From: Radiobacillus kanasensis
Lineage (GTDB): Bacteria > Bacillota > Bacilli > Bacillales > Amphibacillaceae
Direction of reading: 5' to 3'
Assembly: GCF_021049245.1 (NCBI RefSeq)
Contig: NZ_CP088020.1
Location: 564,001-628,000 of the forward strand
Length of the DNA: 64,000 nt
Within the stretch, counting starts at the first letter, position 1. Each line of letters starts with the position of its first letter. The notes under the pieces were generated by a model that was not told the DNA's origin, did no database searches, and was given only the letters and a program-made list of their open reading frames with translations. A program made the translations under genes and the position numbers. Positions 1-9,740 of the stretch are shown here, piece after piece.

Positions 1-330
1 TATAGAGATAGAGATTCTGAATTTGTTGATGATATCGAATCCAAGAAACAGCTTATGCAATTTTGGGAAGAGGGATGGGCATTGCTTTTTCATACAATAC
101 AAACCCTTAAACCAGAGGATTTACATAAATCTGTTACTTTAAGACGAGAAACGTTAAGTGTCATTCAAGCAATTCAAACTGAAATAGCCCATATTAGCTA
201 CCATTTAGGTCAAATTCTATATATAGGAAAACAAATCAAGGATAAAGAATGGGATATTCTTAGCATACCTAAAAACCGTTCAAAAGAGTTTAATAAGACG
301 ATTGCAAAAAAACATAGTGACACTTATTAG
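1..330 (+). CDS. DUF1572 (DinB-like) protein, 5' end missing
   Basis: The frame is open from the first base and ends at a TAA at 328-330, so about 109 carboxyl-terminal residues are present and the start lies outside the window. The piece carries the pattern of the DUF1572 branch of the DinB/YfiT four-helix superfamily: a WEEGW tryptophan motif near residues 22-26, then a helix with spaced histidines (AHISYHLGQ) of the kind that holds metal in DinB folds. The biochemical role of DUF1572 is unknown; relatives are small cytosolic proteins. The gene is followed immediately by copy A of the dispersed repeat. The family call is from pattern recognition only. Confidence 0.75.
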   Translation, partial: YRDRDSEFVDDIESKKQLMQFWEEGWALLFHTIQTLKPEDLHKSVTLRRETLSVIQAIQTEIAHISYHLGQILYIGKQIKDKEWDILSIPKNRSKEFNKTIAKKHSDTY

Positions 331-350
331 TATGCTTTATTCTTCATTAA

Positions 351-1000
351 ACTATGTCCCTGTTACTTTCCTCTCCCCCAAGCTAAAAAGTCGGTACCTA
401 CTGCTAAATAGTTGGTATCCAAACGGCAAAGGAAGCGGGAAGAGCAGCGGACGGACCACTATGTATTCAATCTTTATTCAATTGGTTTTTTCAATCAAAA
501 ATCAATATCAATTCGGGGCAGATCCAGTAGGATTTTGCCCCTTTTCTTTTAAACAAAAAAGTTAAAAAGTCCAGTAAATCCTTTGTCCAATAAGGATAAC
601 AGAAGGAAAAGGGGGAGGAATAATGAGAGAAATTTCGAGCGGCGTTCCGTATAAATCCGTAGGAATTTCCATGCTTTTTCAATATCATTTCATTAGTTTT
701 TCCATTCTTTCCTCCTGATTCTTTCCTCCATTATGGGTACCAACTTAATTACATAACCAGAATATTCGATACAAGCCAGAACGGAAAGAAAAGACCGAAA
801 ACGTGGAAAATCGCCCATTTCAGGTACCAACTTTATTCCATTGCCTTTAGGGAAAAAAGAGGGAGTGGGGCTTAGAGTAGCAAGGATTTGAGGGGGATGA
901 GGGAGTGAGATGGGGAAATTCCAACATAAAGACAGGTAAATATAGTAGAGAGAAGAAAAAGAGGATTAAAGAAAAAACAGACAGTGATAATCCATTTGCT
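351..1000 (+). repeat. Dispersed non-coding repeat, copy A (longest)
   Basis: This stretch has no convincing gene and is the fullest copy of a repeat seen eight times between 0.35 and 15.2 kb. Recognisable blocks, in order, are the element starting GCTAAAAAGTCGGTACC (382-420), a block with an A-rich CAATCAAAAATCAATA run, a terminator-like hairpin (GGGGCAGATCC...GGATTTTGCCCC followed by TTTTCTTTT, about 515-550), the phrase CCAATAAGG, a block with AGAATATTCGATACAAGCCAG (749-769), and a G-rich tail ending near ATAGTAGAGAGAAGAAAAAG. I do not recognise it as a named element. Confidence 0.7.
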
Positions 1001-1129
1001 AGACCCAAGAGGAGATCGAATTAATTAGGTTTCTTCTTCAAACATTCATGAAATATGGGTTTGCAGAGAAGTGTTTGTTAAAACGTTGTTTCCTCTGCAA
1101 AAAAGTCACTATTTAAAAGCCCCAAAATG

Positions 1130-1275
1130 GCAAGACTTCGGTTATTTTCTCTACCATCTTCCTTCCGTTCAGGGAAGAACTTAGTTACAATGGCAGGATA
1201 TTCTATACAACCCAGAACAGAAAAAAGAGGGGAAAAACGGGGGTTTTGGGGAAGAACTAATTTACTACAGTAATA
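1130..1275 (+). repeat. Dispersed repeat, copy B (partial)
   Basis: Only the distal block is present: the phrase GGGAAGAACTTAGTTACAAT followed by GATATTCTATACAACCCAG and AGAACAGAAAAAAGAGGGG. It matches the corresponding parts of copies A (about 735-800) and C (about 4230-4300). The hairpin block is absent. No gene is evident from 330 to 1600. Confidence 0.55.
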
Positions 1276-1554
1276 CACAAGTACAGGTAATTAGAGCATT
1301 TACGGTTGTTCTACCAAAGGACTTAGGAACGTAAGTTTACAAAGCTAAGTGATGGAGTTAGGAAAAGATGATATGTGATTGCAGAGGTATATATGATAAG
1401 TGGGAATATCGTTCTTTATCAAAGATAATTTTATCATCGTATGTAGGACCCCTTCTATATCTGTTTTTGGGTTATATTTACGAATTTCCTGATGTTGTGA
1501 CTGATATCCGATGACATTCCTTTTTACTGTCAATAGGCCTTTAATTAAAGATAT

Positions 1555-1584
1555 AAGAAAACTCAAGGTCTTTGAGTTTTCTTA
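1555..1584 (-). terminator. Terminator after the PaaX-type gene
   Basis: A near-perfect inverted repeat (AAGAAAACTCAA / TTTGAGTTTTCTT) with a short loop lies 18 bases past the stop of the minus-strand regulator, and the minus-strand arm runs into a T-rich tail. Confidence 0.7.
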
Positions 1585-1601
1585 ACTGAAGTAGTCATAA
1601 T

Positions 1602-2426
1602 TTAGTTTCTTATATCAGCTACAAATGAGTAATAATAAGAATTTTCAGGGATCAAGGCAACTAAAGATCGCATTAACTTATCTAATGAGAAAAGTACAGT
1701 TGTGCCTAGCCAACTACTAGGTAAGAATTCAGCTGGCAACATGGGGTCTGCTATTATTAGATCATCCATTATCTCTTTGAGCGTTAGAAAATTTGTAAAT
1801 ACTTGTAAGGGATCTCGGTTTTTATCTTTGATTAATTTATTAAATATCGGTTTATACTCATTCTCAAGCCACATTTGCCTATTTTTGTAGTAGGTGTTAA
1901 TTTCCTCCAAATTCCATATTGAACTGGCCTTATTTGGTCCTGGTTCCCCCTCGGGATCTATACCATTTATCAAAAACTCATTACTAGAAATAATTGTTAT
2001 ATAATCCTCAATTTCAAGTGAATCAATTAGATTTAGCACCTTACTTGTTATATTCCACGGATAAACATAAACACCCTTATAAAGCTGACCAAATCCTAAA
2101 TCTAGTAGCCCTTTTCTAAAAGTATCTCTTTTCTTTCTTAATTTTTCTGGGATCTCCATGAACACAATGTACCATTTTCGATTCCAATGTTTAGTGTAAA
2201 AGTTTTCTTTTTTAGAATATAGACTATAAACGTCTAAACCACTTGCTGTAATTTTATAATTACCTCGCTCTAATGATGTTATATAAGCAATGCCTTTAAA
2301 TTTAGATAAGATATTTCTTATTGTTTGAGGAGTATAATTCATTGCTTCAAAAATTTTTATTAGTTCTTTCCCTTCCATTTCAGGCTTTTTTGATAATAAG
2401 TATAATAATTGCTTTTCAACTGTCAC
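1602..2426 (-). CDS. PaaX-family transcriptional repressor
   Basis: This encodes about 274 residues resembling PaaX, the repressor that in other bacteria senses phenylacetyl-CoA. An amino-terminal winged-helix region (LLYLLSKKP...IRNILSKFKGIAYI) is followed by the PaaX core with a KWYIVFMEIPEK motif, a RDTFRKGLLDLGFGQL motif, and the carboxyl-terminal DPMLPAEFLPSSW signature. The open frame extends upstream to a TTG at 2474, but the GTG at 2424-2426 is preceded by an AGAGGTG ribosome site at a proper distance, so I use that start. The downstream hairpin fits a monocistronic unit. No phenylacetate catabolic genes are in the window. Its divergent neighbour is a PdhA paralogue, which could be its target; that link is inference. 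Confidence 0.8.
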   Translation of the reverse strand: MTVEKQLLYLLSKKPEMEGKELIKIFEAMNYTPQTIRNILSKFKGIAYITSLERGNYKITASGLDVYSLYSKKENFYTKHWNRKWYIVFMEIPEKLRKKRDTFRKGLLDLGFGQLYKGVYVYPWNITSKVLNLIDSLEIEDYITIISSNEFLINGIDPEGEPGPNKASSIWNLEEINTYYKNRQMWLENEYKPIFNKLIKDKNRDPLQVFTNFLTLKEIMDDLIIADPMLPAEFLPSSWLGTTVLFSLDKLMRSLVALIPENSYYYSFVADIRN

Positions 2427-2635
2427 CTTTTTCACCTCTACATAAAATGATAACGGATTTATAATGTTATTCAAGTGTATGGCTATAAAAAGTAAAACAT
2501 AAATATCTACCTACATTACGAACAATTCCAGTTACATACATATTACCAACAGTAAGTAATTCTTTATTAACGCCGGTACTAGGTTCAATTAACTATATGC
2601 TGTCTTTTAAAAAAAGCTCCTAGATCATAGTTGCA
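2427..2635. other. Divergent intergenic region between paaX-like gene and pdhA
   Basis: No gene is seen. The AT-rich stretch separates the PaaX-type gene from the promoter of the PdhA paralogue and is the natural place for operators of the repressor, but no clear palindrome stands out. Confidence 0.5.
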
Positions 2636-2664
2636 TTGACACATTATTGGAATTTATATAATAT
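2636..2664 (+). promoter_or_regulatory. Sigma-A promoter of the pdhA paralogue
   Basis: TTGACA at 2636-2641 and TAATAT at 2659-2664 are separated by exactly 17 bases, a near-consensus vegetative promoter. The start codon is about 120 bases downstream, leaving an untranslated leader with AT-rich repeats (ATAAATTATAAC, ATATTATAAAATT) where a repressor could bind. Confidence 0.75.
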
Positions 2665-2742
2665 AAATTATAACGGACGTGCAAAAATATATTATAAAAT
2701 TGCGAGGAGGTTATTCAGATTAGTGTAGTTTTAATTTATTAG

Positions 2743-3864
<1,122 letters not shown>

Positions 3865-3869
3865 ACGAT

Positions 3870-4330
3870 GCTCCTGTCTAACAACTGTAACTTTCTTGGT
3901 TCCCACGTAACTTTGTTCTTCCTTGTAAGTAAATCAGTATAATAGAAGGAAGAGTAGGAGAAAGAAGAAGCGGGATGACATGTATGTGCTCGGTAACTAT
4001 TCAATTGTTTTTACCAACCAAAATCAATACAAACTCAGGCTGGATCCAATACGGGTCCAGTCTTTTTCTTATGCTCAATATCTGTCCAATCCCTTTTCCA
4101 ATAAGTGTTTCAGTCGTCTTTCCAATACCCAAAGCCGTAGGGATTTTCAATCTCTATTCAGTGTGTTTCCTAACAGTAATACCGTCCCAAAATGGCTTCG
4201 TTTTCCGTCTTTTCTCTTAATTCTTTTCTCCATTACGGGAACATCTATTTAACATTGTCCGAATATTCGATACAAGGCAGAACGGGAAAAAGAGGGGGAG
4301 AATGGAGTAGAGTAGGACCTTTTGGTAGAT
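3870..4330 (+). repeat. Dispersed repeat, copy C
   Basis: This copy lacks the proximal GTCGGTACC block but keeps the rest in order: a CAATTGTTTTTACCAACCAAAATCAATA block, a hairpin CTGGATCC-aatac-GGGTCCAG followed by TCTTTTTCTT (4040-4070), CCAATCCCTTTTCCAATAAG, TTTCAATCTCTATTCAGTGTG, TCTCCATTACGGGAA, and GAATATTCGATACAAGGCAG. The hairpin sequence differs from copy A but still pairs. Confidence 0.7.
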
Positions 4331-4399
4331 AAATAGTTGTGTACATTAAACAAAATGTACATCTGGACTATAATTTAAAAGGGTGAATCCAAACGAAAA

Positions 4400-4530
4400 A
4401 CCACCCGAAATAGCTCTGGCAAAAGCAAGGGCGGTTCTTCTAAACAATAAATCGTGTTTTTAAGCAACCCTTCGCTCGGAGCGATAGTTGCCTGGCGATG
4501 TGTAACAGCACATCGTCTTTTTATATTATA
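4400..4530 (+). ncRNA. Probable remnant of a type I toxin-antitoxin RNA (3' part)
   Basis: Three consecutive stem-loops are visible. They are AAACCACCC...GGGCGGTT (about 4400-4438), GCAACCCTTCG...GTTGC (about 4463-4491), and a strong terminator GCGATGTG-taaca-CACATCG followed by TCTTTTTA (4494-4523). This order resembles the tail shared by toxin mRNA and antisense RNA in the txpA/bsr class of Bacillus loci as I remember them. The expected short holin-like toxin frame upstream is missing: the sequence before 4400 encodes no hydrophobic peptide. I therefore read it as a decayed locus. Strand could be either, since such RNAs are convergent. Confidence 0.4.
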
Positions 4531-4649
4531 GCATGAATATTATATTTTTAACTTATCCAATTTCAAAATTCCTCTTCATTTTTTCCTCGAAATGATCATC
4601 TGTATAATTTCTAACAAAGCGTTTACGTTTTCCCTTATCCTCTTTTAAT

Positions 4650-5125
4650 ATCTCCCTGTTACTTTCTATTTCCCTACGCTAAAAAGTCGGTACCTACTGC
4701 TAAATAGTTGGTATCCGGAGCGGAAGGAAGAGAAGAAAAAGAGCAGGCAGACGTTATGTACTCAATCGTTTTTTTAACAAAAAACAATAATAAAAATTCG
4801 GGATGGATCCAATATTGGGTCCAGTCTTTTTCTATGTTTTCAATAATTTATCAATCCCTTTTCCAATAAGGATTTCAATGGACTTTCCAATACCTAATTC
4901 CGTAGGATTTTAAATCTCTATCCGGTTAACACCATCCCCAAATTGCTGTATTTCCTTTCTTTTCTCCATTACGGGAAGAACTTAATAACATTGCCTTTAG
5001 GCGTAGAAGAGGGGGTGAAGCGTTGGGGGAAAAGGGACGGAGGAGGAGTTGGGGAGATTCCAACTAAGAAACAGATACATATAGTAGGAATAAGAAAAAG
5101 GAAGAATTAAGAGAAATAACCTGAA
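4650..5125 (+). repeat. Dispersed repeat, copy D
   Basis: This is a near-complete copy. It has the proximal element GCTAAAAAGTCGGTACC (4679-4716), a CAATAATAAAAATTCGG block, the hairpin GGATGGATCC-aata-TTGGGTCCAG with TCTTTTTCT (4799-4835), CAATCCCTTTTCCAATAAGG, TCTCCATTACGGGAAGAACT, and a G-rich tail ending ACATATAGTAGGAATAAG near 5095. The tail closely matches that of copy A. Confidence 0.7.
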
Positions 5126-5260
5126 ATGGGCTATGACTATTTGAAATATAGTAAAATAAAAGTTGAATCATAGATATTGTGAAAGAATTTACTTAAACTA
5201 TAGGGCGGGTTTCTGGAATAAGCCATGAAAAAGTCTTTATTGTAATTTGGAGGTTAGAGA

Positions 5261-5698
5261 ATGAGTGTTCAGTTAAGGGAAATTGATGTGAAGAATTGGG
5301 AACAGTGTATTAGACTATCAGTGTTTGAAAATCAGAAAGGTTTTGTTGCGGATAACTGTTATTCATTATTGCAATCAAAATTTACAGAAGAGTTATACCC
5401 ATTATCTATTTACAATCAAGAAACTATCGTTGGGTTCTTAATGTATGGCGTAGACCCTGATACAAAGCGTAAGGAAATGTGCCGTTTAATGGTTGATAAA
5501 AATCATCAAGGAAGGGGTTATGGAAAGGAAGCAATAAATCAACTATTAGAACTTATTAAAAATACATACGGAAGCATTGAGTTTTACACAAGTGTAGAAC
5601 CTGAAAATGTTAATACTATAAAATTGTATGAGAATGTGGGTTTTATAAAAACTGGTGAAATAATGTGGGATGAAGTTGTATTGAAAATTCAACTTTAG
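5261..5698 (+). CDS. GNAT acetyltransferase, spermidine acetyltransferase (BltD)-like
   Basis: The 145-residue product has the GNAT fold. It shows FLMYGVDPDTKRKEMCRLMV for strands 3-4, the acetyl-CoA pyrophosphate loop as NHQGRGYGKEAI (motif Q/R-x-x-G-x-G/A), and a late N-x-x-A/T-x-x-L-Y-x-x-x-G-F motif (NTIKLYENVGF). Length and the FxMYG pattern are like the polyamine acetyltransferases BltD and PaiA, so a polyamine is the likeliest substrate; that assignment is inference. A GGAGG site precedes the ATG. It stands alone between repeat copy D and a small membrane-protein gene. Confidence 0.8.
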   Translation: MSVQLREIDVKNWEQCIRLSVFENQKGFVADNCYSLLQSKFTEELYPLSIYNQETIVGFLMYGVDPDTKRKEMCRLMVDKNHQGRGYGKEAINQLLELIKNTYGSIEFYTSVEPENVNTIKLYENVGFIKTGEIMWDEVVLKIQL

Positions 5699-5790
5699 CT
5701 TTCTTCAAGAAACAGGGGCTTATCTGAAACAAGGGTTATAGACTCGGATTTAATGGTTATTAAATAGCATAAATCATTGGGGGATTAAAT

Positions 5791-5925
5791 TTGGATATTG
5801 TCGGAATTGCAATCTTACTTATTGTTTTCTTTTCATCCAGTATTATTGAGAAAAGGCTAAAATCAATTGAAAAACAAAATAATCGTATAATACAAATTTT
5901 AGAAGAAATAAGAGATAAAAAATAA
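5791..5925 (+). CDS. Small single-span membrane protein
   Basis: This short frame codes for 44 residues: a TTG start, one hydrophobic segment at about residues 3-18 (IVGIAILLIVFFSSSII), then a charged helix rich in K, E, R and N that is predicted coiled-coil. A GGGGGA ribosome site lies about eight bases upstream. The layout of a short membrane anchor plus charged helix is common among unannotated Bacillus small proteins. No function can be assigned. Confidence 0.55.
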   Translation: MDIVGIAILLIVFFSSSIIEKRLKSIEKQNNRIIQILEEIRDKK

Positions 5926-5938
5926 TGCTATCTTAAAG

Positions 5939-5983
5939 TAACGGGAGGATTGTGTAACAAGGCAATCGATCCCGCTCCCGTTA
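5939..5983. repeat. Inverted repeat after the small membrane-protein gene
   Basis: Nine-base arms TAACGGGAG and CTCCCGTTA enclose 27 bases. There is no T run after it, so it may not be a classical terminator. Beyond it, to 6285, only disjointed coding-like fragments are seen and no gene is supported. Confidence 0.5.
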
Positions 5984-6284
5984 GTTAAAGGCATTTATGT
6001 GAAGGAAGGGTACAGCTATTAATAAGTTGAATATAGAAGTATTCTTAAAATATAAGAGGTGAAACTACGATAATGGATAGAGATAGATATTATTTGGAGA
6101 TGGCACTAAATCCTTTGCTTTTCGGCATAATGTCCCTTTTCTTATTGAACTTACGGGTGCTTTCCTTAAAGAAGGAGATCCACCTTTTTACAGAAAGAAA
6201 GGGCAAGGATTGGAAGGATTGTTTAATAAGGAACTGGTAATAATCTTGTAGAATGGTTAAAAAAGGGCTAAAAATAGTATTTCA

Positions 6285-6560
6285 TTTGGGGAATGATATC
6301 TCCCTGCCACTGTTCTCGGTTCCTATGCTAAAAAGTCGGTACATTTGAAGAAAGAGCATGGAGAAAAAAGAGCAGGCAATCCATTATGTATTTAATTGTT
6401 ATTTAATCATAAAATCAATACAAACTCGAGGCAGATTTAATTGGATTTTGCCCTGTATCTTTTTTTCGATCTTCCTCCAATCCCTTGACCAATAAGGGGC
6501 ACAATTGCATTTCCCCCAATGTATTTCTTTCCCCATCAGTTGTTTTCCTCGCTAGATATC
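6285..6560 (+). repeat. Dispersed repeat, copy E
   Basis: This shortened copy has GCTAAAAAGTCGGTAC (6327-6342), an ATCATAAAATCAATACAAACTC block, a weaker hairpin GAGGCAGATT...GGATTTTGCCCT with a T-rich tail (about 6425-6470), and CCAATCCCTTGACCAATAAGG. The distal blocks are missing. Confidence 0.6.
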
Positions 6561-6621
6561 TAAATCTCATATAATTTAGGTGCTTATTGATTCCTTATCC
6601 AGTTGAAATAGAACAAGTGTT

Positions 6622-6657
6622 CCAATAATATAATCGTAACAAAGATTATATTATTGG
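6622..6657. repeat. Perfect 14-base inverted repeat
   Basis: CCAATAATATAATC and its exact reverse complement GATTATATTATTGG are separated by eight bases. It sits directly before the decayed tnsC. It could be a protein binding site left from a transposon end or an RNA hairpin. Confidence 0.6.
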
Positions 6658-6725
6658 GGGGATCAAGGTGATTTTAGAAGGGCTTAAAGAAGCTAAACTA
6701 CCACGCTTTGTTATAAGAGAAATGA

Positions 6726-7514
6726 AAAAGAGGGGATCAAAACATACCAAATCATATAAACCTTGGGCTGCTATTCCTAGACGAGTTACAACATTTAAAG
6801 GGTATCAAAAGCTCTAGCTCTGCACAGATATTAAACTTTTTTACAGCGTTAATCAATACGATAAACATTCCTCTCATTATGGTTGGAACCCCAAAGGTAA
6901 TGGATGTCTTGCAATCACAGTTCAGACAAGCGAAGAAGCACGAATATGGGGAATATCATGGGGATCGCTTTGAAAAAGATGCTATTTGGGATTTATTTGT
7001 TTAGGGAATGTGGAAATATCAGTGGACAAAAGGGGAAATACCTTTTACTGAGGAGGTTTCTTCAGTCTTATATTATGAGTCTCTAGGAATCTCGGACATT
7101 GCAATAAAGCTCTATATGATGGTGCAACTACGTGCCATTAGTAGTGGTAAGGAGAAAATTTCTACTACATTAATTAAACAAGTGGCACAAGAAGAATTAA
7201 AAATGGTTCAACCAATGTTAAATACCTTAAAGAGCAAAGACTATAGCAAGCTAGCAAAATATGATGACTTAATGCTACCAGATATTGAGGACTTTATTGA
7301 ACAAGAACGAATTATTGTTGATCAAAAACAGGTAATGAACTCACTTCAAGAAGGAGCTAAGCGGAAAAATGAGCAGGCTAAACTCATTGATGATGCTGTT
7401 TTCCGTTTAGGGATGCTTGGATTTAGTAATGATGTTGCTATTACGGTACAAAAAGTTGTATCAGAGAACAATCAAATTGGGGATATATCAATATGGTATT
7501 CAAATTATTCATGA
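6726..7514 (+). pseudogene. tnsC: Decayed Tn7-type transposition ATPase TnsC
   Basis: The frame from 6726 reads a TnsC-like central region: Walker B and following helix LGLLFLDELQHL, then AQILNFFTALINTI, the MVGTPK sensor region, and an arginine-rich FRQAKK segment. An in-frame TAG at 7002-7004 interrupts it. The same frame resumes with GMWKYQW, PFTEEV, an SLGISDIAIKLYMM helix typical of TnsC, and the carboxyl-terminal EELKMVQPML. The amino-terminal part with Walker A is lost. No tnsA, tnsB or tniQ/tnsD remains nearby. The gene cannot make a working regulator; it marks a dead Tn7-like element. Confidence 0.85.
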
Positions 7515-7575
7515 TTAGTCCAACAAAAGTTTTGGAGTTTAAAAATAGAAAGAGACCGAAAGGGAGTATTTCTAA

Positions 7576-8451
7576 ATGAAAAATAACTTTATTGAAAATA
7601 TTAAATTTGTTTATTCCGACCTTTCCATTGAAGACTTTTATCTTAATGAAATTGGACAGAATAATGACGTGTTAATTATAAACGATTCTTTGGTTTTTAG
7701 ATTTCCGAAATATAAAAATGGGATAATTCAATTAAGGAGAGAAACGGGAATTTTGAAATACATTAAAGATATCGTCTCTACTCCTATTCCAAATCCATAT
7801 TATCAGTCTTTTGAAGAGTTAGTACCAGGTAAGGTCTTTACTGGTTATAATCTAATAGATGGTGTTCCTTTATGGAGGGAAAGTTTAATAGGTATTAAGA
7901 GTGTTGAATTAGTTAAAGGTTTGGCAACACAACTTGTTTCTTTTCTTGTGGAACTCCATTCTATTTCAGGGAAGAAGGCAAGTCAAGATTTAAAATTAAA
8001 GAATTGTAATCCACGTGAAGAAATGTATAACTTATATCATAAGATTCAAAGTAAACTATTTCCCTATATCAGAGGAGATGCTAAAGAAGAAATATCACAC
8101 TCCTTTGAAATGTTCCTAAATGGGAAAGCATTCTCAAATTTAGATATTACACTTATACACGGGGATTTCGGAGCCTCAAATATCTTGTGGAATCCGGAAA
8201 CAAGTAAGATTTCAGGGATAATTGATTTTGGTGGTTCTGGTTTAGGAGACCCAGCGTATGATTTTGCTGGAATACTCTCCAGCTATGGTGAGGATTTTTT
8301 TGATATGTGTATTAACCTATACCCTAACGGTGATGAAATATCAGAACGAGTTAAATTTTATAAAGGCACATTCGCTTTACAAGAAGCATTGCACGGAATT
8401 GAGAATGATGATAGACAGGCTTTTGAAAGTGGAATTAAAGATTATAGGTAG
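7576..8451 (+). CDS. Aminoglycoside phosphotransferase-like kinase
   Basis: The 291-residue protein has the APH fold. An amino-terminal lobe with LVFRFPK nucleotide-binding strands is followed by the catalytic Brenner motif HGDFGASN (residues 195-202) and the metal-binding DFGGSGLGDPAYDF (217-230). Length and layout are like APH(2'')-type enzymes that phosphorylate aminoglycosides using ATP or GTP, but the substrate cannot be told from sequence and small-molecule kinases of other specificity share these motifs. An AGGGAG site precedes the ATG. It follows the dead tnsC by 61 bases, so it may be former transposon cargo. It ends without an obvious terminator. Confidence 0.8.
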   Translation: MKNNFIENIKFVYSDLSIEDFYLNEIGQNNDVLIINDSLVFRFPKYKNGIIQLRRETGILKYIKDIVSTPIPNPYYQSFEELVPGKVFTGYNLIDGVPLWRESLIGIKSVELVKGLATQLVSFLVELHSISGKKASQDLKLKNCNPREEMYNLYHKIQSKLFPYIRGDAKEEISHSFEMFLNGKAFSNLDITLIHGDFGASNILWNPETSKISGIIDFGGSGLGDPAYDFAGILSSYGEDFFDMCINLYPNGDEISERVKFYKGTFALQEALHGIENDDRQAFESGIKDYR

Positions 8452-8534
8452 TTTTCCTGTTCCATTATAGATTGCGTAAGAGAATCAGAATAGAAAATTT
8501 TATATGATTTTACAATTACTCAATTAATTTATAA

Positions 8535-8786
8535 TTTGCTTTTTCCAACTCTTTACCTATTAACAGAATTAATTGGATTATTAATCAAATAGAACACTTT
8601 CATATGATCTATATATCAGTTCTTTCTTTAGAAACAAAAAAAGTACCCCAATCTTATCATTACATTCGTAAGGAAGGTGAATTAAGATATTTCAAATACC
8701 GCTGTTACGATTATGAGACAATCATTTGTGTTGATTCAAATGGGTTGGTTGTTGATTATCCAAAGACATTTAGTAGGATACTATAA
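8535..8786 (+). pseudogene. Carboxyl-terminal remnant of a putative glycolipid-binding domain protein
   Basis: The frame after a TAA at 8532 reads NSLPINRINW, MIYISVLSL, a YRC YDYET strand and VDSNGLVVDYP. This matches the end of the PF06475-type putative glycolipid-binding family (TNSLPIRR...VDENGLVVDYPGLF). About half of the usual length, the amino-terminal part, is missing and no start with a ribosome site exists. An internal ATG at 8604 exists but would make only 60 residues. Confidence 0.55.
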
Positions 8787-8855
8787 TGTTTAATTTGTTA
8801 TTATATTCACTTCAACTAACGGGGGTGTTAATTGATGTAGACAATATAAAGAAAC

Positions 8856-8886
8856 GCTCAGAGATTAGAAATTTCTGAGCATTTTC
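8856..8886 (+). terminator. Hairpin, possible terminator
   Basis: GCTCAGAGATT and ATTTCTGAGC pair around a short loop and are followed by ATTTTC. It lies 70 bases past the glycolipid-binding remnant. Confidence 0.45.
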
Positions 8887-9081
8887 AGTGCTAGTTATAT
8901 TGTAATTTTTCTAGTTATTTCGGTTGCTAAATCTATTGCGTTATAACCTTCTATTTGAAATTTAGTACTCCAGAACCGAACCCGTTAACCATTATTGTTG
9001 ATTTTTATACTCATTAATATAAAAAAGCGGTATCACTATGCTGATTTCGCTTGTGTTTAATAAGAAATAAATTCAAGATTA

Positions 9082-9357
9082 TTAACTTGCTTCATTACTC
9101 TTTTTAGAGTTGATGATTAAGATTGTTAATAAGGATAAGAATAATACGAACGCAGGCAAAATAAAGTAGTTAATGTATGAAATATTAACAAAACCACTTA
9201 TCATTAATACCGCTCCAAGAATTGAATAAAAGGCTATTGCAATCTTAGGATCATTTTTAAATCCTGTTGGTGTTACTAACCATTTATATTTGTCTTTATT
9301 TGTCGTTACTAAAAGAGCACAAATCATACTAAGGAACCCCAAAAAGGACAAACTCAT
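9082..9357 (-). CDS. Small three-span membrane protein of unknown function
   Basis: About 91 residues with three hydrophobic segments (near residues 3-18, 39-57 and 62-82) and a lysine-rich end. The open frame starts six codons earlier, but AAAGGGGTG lies correctly spaced before the second methionine (ATG at 9357), which I take as the start. The motif NKDKYKWLVTPTGFKNDPKIAIAFYSILGA is not one I can tie to a named family; it resembles small DUF-type membrane proteins common in Bacillaceae. It is monocistronic. Confidence 0.6.
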   Translation of the reverse strand: MSLSFLGFLSMICALLVTTNKDKYKWLVTPTGFKNDPKIAIAFYSILGAVLMISGFVNISYINYFILPAFVLFLSLLTILIINSKKSNEAS

Positions 9358-9392
9358 TTTTTCACCCCTTTTCATCTGGAATATTTTGATAA

Positions 9393-9740
9393 TCTAAGCC
9401 TATCATATGTTGCATCTGTTGAAAACAAGCAACTGTCCATAATCATTTTGCTAATAGTGATGTCATAATTACGATGATTAATAACATCTAAGAATTGAAA
9501 CCAGCTCTAATAATGGTCGGGGTATTTGGTAGCCACGTCATTAAATCTGTCAATCCAACCTTTAAGACGACTATGATAGTTATTTACATTTTGGATATGA
9601 TATAGACCTCTTACACGTTCTTTACCATCTGATTTGAAACGATATTCCGGTCGCATACGTTTTAAATGCCCGCCACGCATCTGTGCATAGTACGTTGAAA
9701 TCTAAACGAGATTTTACAATATGCCCCCAAAGTTCGGGCT
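9393..9740 (-). pseudogene. IS1595-family transposase remnant
   Basis: On the minus strand one frame gives [15 protein letters not shown] frameshift near 9650 moves into [26 protein letters not shown] and then [18 protein letters not shown]. After a stop, SWFQFLD...MDSCLFS follows. The order matches the carboxyl-terminal catalytic half of IS1595-type DDE transposases (GVATKYLDNYL). The amino-terminal half and terminal repeats are absent and the piece abuts repeat copy F. Confidence 0.75.

Noticed and set aside
302..565. An 87-codon frame overlapping the DUF1572 end
   Set aside because: It lies in repeat copy A; the equivalent frames in other copies are broken.
1345..1566. A 73-codon minus-strand frame before the PaaX terminator
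   Set aside because: No ribosome site or family match, and it sits beyond the terminator of the upstream gene.
6073..6240. Coding-like fragments in two frames (for example ELTGAFLKEGDPPFY and NNLVEWLKKG)
   Set aside because: They could be a decayed gene, but no family was recognised and the frames do not join cleanly.
6668..6817. A 49-codon frame with GTG start and GGGGGG site before the tnsC remnant, at first read as the start of a TnsA-like protein
   Set aside because: From 6726 it overlaps out of frame with the convincing TnsC Walker B reading (LGLLFLDELQHL), so it is a shadow.
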